Shown here: one piece after another, positions 12,992-18,766 of the stretch | Numbering within the stretch: the first letter of the stretch is position 1 | Layout: each line of letters begins with the position of its first letter | From: an uncultured Pelagibacteraceae bacterium | GTDB lineage: Bacteria > Pseudomonadota > Alphaproteobacteria > Pelagibacterales > Pelagibacteraceae | Direction: 5' to 3' | Length of the DNA: 18,766 nt | Assembly: GCA_913052435.1 (NCBI GenBank) | Contig: CAJXDV010000010.1 | Location: 1 to 18,766 of the forward strand | Notes under the pieces: generated by a model | Database searches by the model: none | Told to the model about the DNA's origin: nothing | Seen by the model: the letters and a program-made list of their open reading frames with translations, nothing else | Made by a program: the position numbers and the translations under genes

Positions 12992-15214
12992 TTAATTAAT
13001 TAAAGGTTTGCCTGTTTTCAACATATAATTAATTCTTTCTTGGGTTTTTGTTGTTTCCATTAATTTCATAAATGAATCTATTTCCAATTTTAATAATTGA
13101 TCTTCATTAATCTCTCTATCTATATTTGTATCGCCTCCACTCAAAACATTTGCTAATTCTTTTCCAACTTCCACACCGTGATCTAATATTGTGTTATCGT
13201 TATAAAGTTTTTCCAATATTTTAATCATTTTTTCTCTAACAGATTTTCCTGGAAGATTGAATTTACACTCTTTAGGGGGCTTAAAATCTCTATTATTTTC
13301 TAAGATATTTCTTGAAACTGGCAATAAACTATTTCTGTTCATTATCCTTTTGTCCTCTGGTCTTAAGTATTTAAGTGGTTCTGCTTCAATTGGAGATGTT
13401 GCAGTTTTGGCATAACCTATAATCTCAAAAACTTTTATTGGAGCAAAATTTGGGTCTTTTTTTGCCTCCTCTGTCTGTGACCATCTCCACAACATTTCTT
13501 TACATCCTCCTCCAGCTGGGATTAGCCCTATTATTGTTTCAACTAGTCCAATAACAATATTGGTGTGAGATACCACAAAATTACTTTGCACTAAAACTTC
13601 AAAACCTCCACCAAGAGTAAGTCCTGAAGGAGCAGAAACTACCGGATGATCAGAATATTTAAGATGCTTACAAGTTTCTTGAAAATATCTAACAAATTTT
13701 TCAATTGATTTAAAATCACCTTTGTTAGCAAAATTCATTATATAATTTAAATTTACACCTGCTGAAAATTGCATGCTTTCATTAATTATTACAAGTGGTT
13801 TATCAGTTGCTTTTTTTAAACAATCCATTGAATCGTGATCTAAAGCATTAGCCTTGGCAGTAAATTCAACAATATTAAAATCTTTAAATCTATAAATTTC
13901 TGCTGAATCATTTTTATCTAATTTAATTGCTTTAGATTTAATTTTTCCAAGTGTTTCAATATCAGTGTACTGTTGTCTTTCACCATAAAATTTTTCATTT
14001 TTTGATTTTGCTAAGTTTTCTAAAAATTTATTATTTTCAATATTATCTATTTTTTCAAAAAAGTTTTTTACTCCTATTTCACTTAACATTTCAAAAGGAC
14101 CTTTGGCCCAGTTAAAACCAAGTCTCATGGCTTCATCGATATCATTAAATTTGTCTGTAATTCCTGGTACCAATGAAGATGCATATTTAATTATTTTTGA
14201 AATAACTGACCATGCATATTTGCCGTATTTGTCATCTCTGTTAATTAACTTCTTCAAGTCAACTTTATCTGATTTAATATCTATTTTCTTTGAAGGAGAA
14301 TATTCTCCAGTATCTAAATTAATAGCTTCTAGAATTTTTTTGTTACCAACTTTATTCATTCGATAAAAACCACCCTTGCCTTTTCTTCCGGTAAAACCTG
14401 TTTCAATTAATTTTTTGATTAATGGAATTTCTTTTGCAACAATTTGAAATTCATCATTTTTGGGTAATTCTTTAATAAAACTTTTAAGTACGTCTGCCAT
14501 CAAATCAATTCCAATCAAATCATAAAGGCCAAAAACTCCAGTTTTAGGTATTCCCATAGGGCGACTAAAAATTGCATCCGCTTCCTCTATGGAAAGCTTC
14601 ATTTTGAAAGCTTCTGTCATGGCAACTTGCATTGCATAAACTCCTACTCTATTTCCTAAAAAGCCAGGAGTATCGTTGCAAATAATTGCTCCCTTTCCTA
14701 ATTTTTCTTCACAAAATTTTTTTAAATAATTGATTTTTTCTAAATCATTATTTTCATTTTTTACTATTTCCAAAAGACCCATATATCTAACTGGGTTAAA
14801 AAAATGCGTTATGCAAAAATCTTTTTTTTCTTCGTTAGACAAATTTTGAGATAAAATTTTTATAGGAATTGATGAAGTGTTTGATGAAACTATGGCTCCT
14901 AGTTTTATTTCTTTAAATATTTTTTCATAAATATTGTGTTTAATATCTATTTTCTCATCTACTGCTTCAACAATCCAATCTGCTTCTTTAACAACATTAA
15001 AATCATCACTAATATTACCAGCGTTAATATTATTGATTTTTGATTTATCAATCAATAAAGGTGGTTTTGACTTATAAATTTTTTCTTTAGCTTTCTCACT
15101 AATTTCTGTTTTTAGGTCCAATAAAGTTACAGGAATATCAGCATTACATAATTGAGCAGCTATTCCAGTTCCCATTGTTCCCGCTCCAATTACAACAACT
15201 TTTTTTATTTCCAT
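12992..15214 (-). CDS. FadN-like 3-hydroxyacyl-CoA dehydrogenase / enoyl-CoA hydratase
   Basis: Bifunctional beta-oxidation protein of 740 residues with the dehydrogenase first and hydratase second, the FadN order and the reverse of FadB/FadJ. The Rossmann motif GAGTMG is at 10-15, and the catalytic His is H137 in HFFNPVRYMGLLEIV. The C-terminal dehydrogenase domain starts near CNDTPGFLGNRVG (179-191). The crotonase-type domain is in the last third: SAGVNL (484-489), GLTLGGGFE with E539, and LVETIIGLIPAGGG with E559, so both hydratase glutamates are present. No thiolase or acyl-CoA dehydrogenase is adjacent. It follows potC by 49 nt without a clear terminator and may be read from the transporter operon or from its own promoter. 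Confidence 0.9.
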   Translation of the reverse strand: MEIKKVVVIGAGTMGTGIAAQLCNADIPVTLLDLKTEISEKAKEKIYKSKPPLLIDKSKINNINAGNISDDFNVVKEADWIVEAVDEKIDIKHNIYEKIFKEIKLGAIVSSNTSSIPIKILSQNLSNEEKKDFCITHFFNPVRYMGLLEIVKNENNDLEKINYLKKFCEEKLGKGAIICNDTPGFLGNRVGVYAMQVAMTEAFKMKLSIEEADAIFSRPMGIPKTGVFGLYDLIGIDLMADVLKSFIKELPKNDEFQIVAKEIPLIKKLIETGFTGRKGKGGFYRMNKVGNKKILEAINLDTGEYSPSKKIDIKSDKVDLKKLINRDDKYGKYAWSVISKIIKYASSLVPGITDKFNDIDEAMRLGFNWAKGPFEMLSEIGVKNFFEKIDNIENNKFLENLAKSKNEKFYGERQQYTDIETLGKIKSKAIKLDKNDSAEIYRFKDFNIVEFTAKANALDHDSMDCLKKATDKPLVIINESMQFSAGVNLNYIMNFANKGDFKSIEKFVRYFQETCKHLKYSDHPVVSAPSGLTLGGGFEVLVQSNFVVSHTNIVIGLVETIIGLIPAGGGCKEMLWRWSQTEEAKKDPNFAPIKVFEIIGYAKTATSPIEAEPLKYLRPEDKRIMNRNSLLPVSRNILENNRDFKPPKECKFNLPGKSVREKMIKILEKLYNDNTILDHGVEVGKELANVLSGGDTNIDREINEDQLLKLEIDSFMKLMETTKTQERINYMLKTGKPLIN

Positions 15215-15263
15215 AAATAAAATGATTTTTAGCTTATAATAATCTACCTGAAAATTATCAAAT

Positions 15264-16151
15264 TTATCTAAGCTTGATTCCTCTTAATCTTTCAGATCTT
15301 CTTCTTAATAATTCAACTGCGGTTAATAAAGTAATTGATAAAGCCACTAAACATGTAGCCATACATAAAATTACAGGACTAATCTCTTGTCTTATTCCTG
15401 ACCACATTTGTCTTGGAATGGTTTGTTGTTCAACACTACCTAAAAATAACACAACAACAACTTCATCAAATGAAGTAATAAATGCAAATAAAGCTCCTGA
15501 AATAACTCCTGGAAGGATTAATGGCATAACTACTTTAAAGAATGTTTTCATTGTACCGGCTCCCAAACTTTGCGATGCACGAATAAGATTGGTATCAAAT
15601 CCAGTAAGTGTAGCTGTAACAGTTATAACAACAAATGGAGTGCCTAAAGCTGTATGAGCCAGTATGAGTCCTGTATAGGTTCCTACTAAACCAAATTTTG
15701 CATAAAAAAAGAAAATACCTGCGGCAGTTATAATTAATGGAACGATCATAGGTGATATCAATAAGGCCATTACAGCAGCTTTGAAAGGCATATGAGGTCT
15801 ACTTAAACCTAAGGCTGCAGTTGTTCCTAAAGCTGTTGCCAGAAAAGTTGCCGATAAGCCAATAATAAAACTATTCTTAGTCCCTATCATCCACTTATTT
15901 GTACAGACAGTTGTAATAATATCATCTGGTCTGCATATACCTAACATTTGTCTATACCAACGTAGAGAAAAAGCTTCCGGTTCTAACCTTAACATTTCCG
16001 GAGTAAATCCAAAAAAAGGCGATTGATTAAAAGATAACGGCACAATCATAAAAATTGGGGCTATAAGAAAAAAGAATACCAATCCACAGTAAAACAAGTA
16101 AGTATAATAACCAATTCTTTGTCCAGTTGTTGTATATGTAGGTAAAGCCAT
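15264..16151 (-). CDS. potC: ABC transporter permease, PotC-like
   Basis: One of two inner-membrane subunits of a polyamine-type ABC importer. 295 residues with about six helices; the first is at about 17-38. The ATPase-contacting EAA loop is at about 191-216 (RASQSLGAGTMKTFFKVVMP and following LPGV). ITSFDEVVVVLFL after it is typical of PotC/PotI subunits. The C-terminus is strongly basic (LLRRRSERLRGIKLR). The loop between the first two helices is longer than in E. coli PotC (about 264 residues). The gene begins 5 nt after the potB-like stop, so the two permeases are one unit. Confidence 0.92.
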   Translation of the reverse strand: MALPTYTTTGQRIGYYTYLFYCGLVFFFLIAPIFMIVPLSFNQSPFFGFTPEMLRLEPEAFSLRWYRQMLGICRPDDIITTVCTNKWMIGTKNSFIIGLSATFLATALGTTAALGLSRPHMPFKAAVMALLISPMIVPLIITAAGIFFFYAKFGLVGTYTGLILAHTALGTPFVVITVTATLTGFDTNLIRASQSLGAGTMKTFFKVVMPLILPGVISGALFAFITSFDEVVVVLFLGSVEQQTIPRQMWSGIRQEISPVILCMATCLVALSITLLTAVELLRRRSERLRGIKLR

Positions 16152-16156
16152 AATTA

Positions 16157-17395
16157 TTATCCTAATTTTATATTTTCAATGCCGACTATTTTATTGTAAG
16201 CCCAGTACAGAGTTAGCATTACCACTAACAGTATAGTTCCTAGTGCTGCACATAATCCCCAATTTAAAGTTGATTTCAGATGATAAGCAATCCAGTGACC
16301 AATTAATTGTCCATCTGCACCTCCAACAAGCTCTGGTGTAATAAAATACCCAATAGCAAGAACAAAGACGAGCAAACCACCTGCGCTAATTCCTGGAACT
16401 GTTTGGGGCATATAAATTCTATAAAAAGCATGCATTGGATGTGCTCCCAAATTTAAAGCTGCACGCATATAACTAGGCGGAATTGTTTTCATCACGCTAT
16501 ACAAAGGCAACACCATAAAGGGTAATAAGATCTGGGTCATTGCAATTAGTGTGCCTGTTTCATTGTATATCAATTGCATACGGTTCTCGTCGGCAATAAT
16601 ACCGGCCCAAACCAAGATGCTATTAAAAACCCCTTTTCTCATTAATATTATTATCCATGAAACCGTCCGAACCAACAATGACGTCCAGAAAGGCAATAGT
16701 ACAAAGATCATAAGTAAATTACTGTACTTTAATGGTAAAGTGGCTAAGAGATACGAGATGGGGTAACCCAAAATCAAACAAAACAACGTCACAAGAACAC
16801 TAATTTTGAGAGTTTTGTACCAAGTATAATTATAAATTCTTCTTTTTTCTGGTTGTTGTACAATTTTTTTATTTGAATCGTATTTTAAATCTACGGCATT
16901 TAAAAAATATCCAAATGTATAAGGATCAACCATTTCTCCTATGGCTTTCCAGTATTCTATTTTTCCCCATTTTTTATCTATTGCAATCATTTTTTCTTTA
17001 TAGGGACCTTCTTTAATTTTTTTGAATTTTCTTTTTGATTTTTTGATCAAACTTTTCCAACCTGATTTACTATAATTCATACGAGTGCTGGCTTTACCGA
17101 TTGCTCTTTTGTCAGCAGTCATAATTTCATTAAATATAGTTGCATACATTTCTTCAGAAGGAAGTTGCTTGCGGTCCCATTGTTTGTATATTTCAAAAGT
17201 TTTTGGAAGTACTGTATTGATTTGTTTATCATCAATACTTCTCGTTAACATAGCAATAATAGGAATTACGAATGTAATTATAATAAATAGTGTAAGCGGA
17301 AGAACTAGAACTAAGGCTCTAATTTTATTTATTCGCTCAGCACGCTTTAGGCTAACTTTTAAAGGTACACCTTCAGTTGTAATTATTTCACTCAC
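16157..17395 (-). CDS. potB: ABC transporter permease, PotB-like with long first loop
   Basis: Partner permease, 412 residues against about 280 for E. coli PotB. The extra length lies between helix 1 (about 27-50) and helix 2 (about 196-220): a segment of roughly 145 residues that is lysine-rich at 104-144 (for example KKSKRKFKKIKEG). From standard MalF/PotB topology this loop should be periplasmic. The EAA motif is normal at about 312-334 (RAALNLGAHPMHAFYRIYMP and VPG). The remaining helices and GYFITPELVGG are family-typical. Long-loop PotB homologues do occur in alphaproteobacteria. Its start is 59 nt past the binding-protein stop, just beyond the terminator at 17409-17438. Confidence 0.9.
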   Translation of the reverse strand: MSEIITTEGVPLKVSLKRAERINKIRALVLVLPLTLFIIITFVIPIIAMLTRSIDDKQINTVLPKTFEIYKQWDRKQLPSEEMYATIFNEIMTADKRAIGKASTRMNYSKSGWKSLIKKSKRKFKKIKEGPYKEKMIAIDKKWGKIEYWKAIGEMVDPYTFGYFLNAVDLKYDSNKKIVQQPEKRRIYNYTWYKTLKISVLVTLFCLILGYPISYLLATLPLKYSNLLMIFVLLPFWTSLLVRTVSWIIILMRKGVFNSILVWAGIIADENRMQLIYNETGTLIAMTQILLPFMVLPLYSVMKTIPPSYMRAALNLGAHPMHAFYRIYMPQTVPGISAGGLLVFVLAIGYFITPELVGGADGQLIGHWIAYHLKSTLNWGLCAALGTILLVVMLTLYWAYNKIVGIENIKLG

Positions 17396-17408
17396 AAGAA
17401 ATCATTAT

Positions 17409-17438
17409 AAAAAAAAGGCGGGATTAAAATCCCGCCTT
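17409..17438 (-). terminator. Intrinsic terminator/attenuator between binding protein and permeases
   Basis: AAGGCGGGAT (17415-17424) pairs perfectly with ATCCCGCCTT (17429-17438) over 10 bp with a 4-nt loop. On the minus strand the hairpin runs into a T-tract (the A-run at 17409-17416). It lies between the binding-protein stop and the potB-like start. Partial termination here would give more binding protein than permease. Confidence 0.93.
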
Positions 17439-17454
17439 ATATAGTTTATTAATA

Positions 17455-18573
17455 TTATTTATTTCCTGCCATCCATGCTGACCATTGTTCTTTTAGTTCA
17501 GCATTGTGATCAGCCCACCATACAGGATCCGTAAATACAGATTTTTTCAATCTTTCTTCAGTATCCGGCATGTGCGGTAGTACGTCTATACCAGTATGGA
17601 ACCAAGGCTCGTTCTTCGCTATAATATCGGTACCACACTGACGCATTGGCATGTAAGTTATATACTTAGCTTGTTCTGCTTGAGATGCACAAGTAGTAGC
17701 ATGTTTTAAGAATTCAATAGCTTCCGCTTTGTTTTTTGAACCCTTAGGAATACCTACCCAGTCAGCATCAAGTACTTGACCTTCCCAAACATAGTCAAGG
17801 CTAGCACCTTCTGAAAGTATAGCAGCTCCAGCACGACCATTGTAAACAATAGACATAACTACTTCACCGCTTGATACTAGTTCTAACGGTTGAGCTCCTG
17901 CTGACCAGTGAACAACATGTCCTTTAAGGTCTTCAAGTTTAGCAAATGCTCTGTCTGTTCCACCGTCACCTTGTAAAACTGAGTTTACTTTAGTAGGTTC
18001 AACTCCATCAGCAACAAGTGCCATTTCTAAAACTGCTTGTGGCCAAGTATGAACACCTCTTTTTCCAGGAAACTTTTTAACATCAAAAAAATCTTTCATT
18101 GTTGTTGGTTTTTTTCCAGAAAAATTCTTTGGATCGAATATTATTACATATGTCCAAAATATTTGTGGTACAGCGCATTCTGAAATTGGTCCGCTTGCTC
18201 CAGTACCATTTTCAACTATACTGTCGTTGAAACTTGTACCGTCAGGTGATTTCTGCCAGCCACTCGTGTCTATTTCTTCAAGTAAACCTTCATCGCAACC
18301 ATTAATCACATCCACAGGTAAAACGTCTACTACATCCCAAGTTACATTTCCTGCTTCTACTTGAGCTTTTACTTCACCAAGTCCACCGTTATAGTTTTCA
18401 ACACTAACCTTTGTAGAACCATTTTTAACCGGTCCCCAAGTGTCAATGTAACCCTTTTGTTGACTCATTGTATAAGCCCCTCCCCATGATACAAAAGTAA
18501 AATCAGCATATGCCGTAGCAACAAATGCCATTGATACTAGTGTAAGAAGAACAACTTTAATTGACTTAATCAT
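17455..18573 (-). CDS. potD: Periplasmic solute-binding protein, PotD/PotF family
   Basis: Secreted substrate-capturing protein of the ABC importer, 372 residues. The signal peptide (about 1-23) ends AYA before D24: basic MIKSIK, hydrophobic core, Ala-x-Ala site. The mature N-terminus begins FTFVSWGGAY (25-34), followed by SQQKGYIDTWG, VEAGNVTWDVVDV and an EGLLEEID element typical of the spermidine/putrescine-binding superfamily. The C-terminal lobe has many Trp/Tyr residues (VFTDPVWWADHN). The exact ligand cannot be read; several members of this superfamily bind non-polyamine solutes. A good Shine-Dalgarno AAGGGG (18581-18586) is 7 nt before the ATG, and codons are less AT-extreme than in most neighbours, both fitting the abundant expression usual for binding proteins. 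Confidence 0.92.
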   Translation of the reverse strand: MIKSIKVVLLTLVSMAFVATAYADFTFVSWGGAYTMSQQKGYIDTWGPVKNGSTKVSVENYNGGLGEVKAQVEAGNVTWDVVDVLPVDVINGCDEGLLEEIDTSGWQKSPDGTSFNDSIVENGTGASGPISECAVPQIFWTYVIIFDPKNFSGKKPTTMKDFFDVKKFPGKRGVHTWPQAVLEMALVADGVEPTKVNSVLQGDGGTDRAFAKLEDLKGHVVHWSAGAQPLELVSSGEVVMSIVYNGRAGAAILSEGASLDYVWEGQVLDADWVGIPKGSKNKAEAIEFLKHATTCASQAEQAKYITYMPMRQCGTDIIAKNEPWFHTGIDVLPHMPDTEERLKKSVFTDPVWWADHNAELKEQWSAWMAGNK

Positions 18574-18587
18574 ATATTTTCCCCTTA

Positions 18588-18605
18588 TAAATTAAATTTA
18601 ATTTA
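18588..18605. repeat. 18-bp perfect A/T palindrome upstream of the binding-protein gene
   Basis: TAAATTAAATTTAATTTA is its own reverse complement and ends a few bases upstream of the Shine-Dalgarno of the binding-protein gene. It could be an operator or an mRNA stem, but it contains only A and T, so chance is a real alternative. Confidence 0.3.
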
Positions 18606-18677
18606 CGTTTATATAAAGCGAAAATAAATCATATAAAAAGGATGACTGCAAAAACTTTTTTTATGTTATTTTTTAGC

Positions 18678-18766
18678 TTAATTTAGATCTAAAGCTCTAG
18701 AATCGCTTGCATTCCAAGAAAGTTTTACTTTAGTTCCTTCTTCTAAATTAGAACCTTTGTAAGAAT
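18678..18766 (-). CDS. potA: ABC transporter ATP-binding protein, C-terminal end (PotA-like), partial
   Basis: A minus-strand frame enters from the right edge and ends at the stop at 18678-18680, giving 28 visible residues. The segment LEEGTKVKLSWNASDSRALD has the pattern of the TOBE domain closing PotA/MalK-type ATPases (gly-x-x-val-x-leu-x-trp ... asp-x-x-x-leu). It lies 104 nt upstream of the binding-protein gene on the same strand, where an ATPase gene is expected. The Walker motifs are outside the window, so the assignment rests on this tail and context. Confidence 0.75.
   Translation of the reverse strand, partial: SYKGSNLEEGTKVKLSWNASDSRALDLN

Noticed and set aside
15274..15657. 127-codon plus-strand open frame opposite the PotC-like gene
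   Set aside because: It lies wholly antisense to a clear permease, has no recognisable domain, and its Thr/Asn-rich content mirrors the complementary strand.
17085..17444. 119-codon plus-strand open frame opposite the start of the PotB-like gene
   Set aside because: Its hydrophobicity reflects the transmembrane codons of the real gene read on the other strand, and it runs through the terminator hairpin.
1..18766. CRISPR arrays, insertion sequences, tRNA/rRNA genes, phage or integrase genes
   Set aside because: None seen: no spaced direct repeats, transposase motifs, tRNA-like folds or mobile-element genes were recognised on either strand.

Overview
The window is AT-rich, with short intergenic gaps, overlapping start/stop codons and a mostly alphaproteobacterial gene set. 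These include an ammonium transporter, a GlnT-type glutamine synthetase, AcnA, a YfgM-like/BamB pair, a PotABCD-like ABC system and a FadN-like beta-oxidation protein. Streamlining, base composition and content fit a marine Pelagibacterales (SAR11) genome. That placement is inferred from gene content and style; no marker gene is present to prove it.

Layout. (1) Positions 1-3492, plus strand, nitrogen block: the 3' part of an ammonium transporter, a 73-aa one-helix membrane protein and a strong intrinsic terminator. These are followed by an unlisted 47-aa membrane-anchored small ORF, a type III glutamine synthetase (or gamma-glutamylmethylamide synthetase) and a diaminopropionate ammonia-lyase-like PLP enzyme. 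(2) Positions 3493-4315: a 224-nt leader, then two small hydrophobic proteins that are paralogues of each other. Between them lie two abutting, well-formed RNA hairpins. This is the least explained part of the window. (3) Positions 4316-10688, minus strand: a tight seven-gene run read csaA, lysE-like, acnA, yfgM-like, bamB-like, cupin-like, yjbQ, with gaps of 7 nt or less or overlaps. (4) Positions 10714-11904, plus strand: argE alone, diverging from csaA across only 25 nt and converging on speB. (5) Positions 11954-18766, minus strand: an agmatinase-family ureohydrolase, a FadN-like hydroxyacyl-CoA dehydrogenase/enoyl-CoA hydratase, and a polyamine-type ABC transporter (ATPase tail, binding protein, two permeases). 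An intrinsic terminator separates the binding protein from the permeases.

Functionally the window is about reduced nitrogen: ammonium uptake and assimilation, deamination of an amino acid, deacetylation of acetylornithine, ureohydrolysis of a guanidino compound, and uptake of a polyamine-like solute. A TCA enzyme and envelope-assembly factors are interleaved. Abundant-product genes (the transporter cluster, the solute-binding protein, the first small membrane protein) look less AT-extreme and have clear Shine-Dalgarno sequences, whereas most others lack them.

Most genes are recognisable families. The items most worth following are the paralogous small-membrane-protein pair with its double-hairpin spacer and possibly switchable leader, the lyase lacking the catalytic Asp of the E. 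coli enzyme, and the small membrane proteins around the ammonium transporter.
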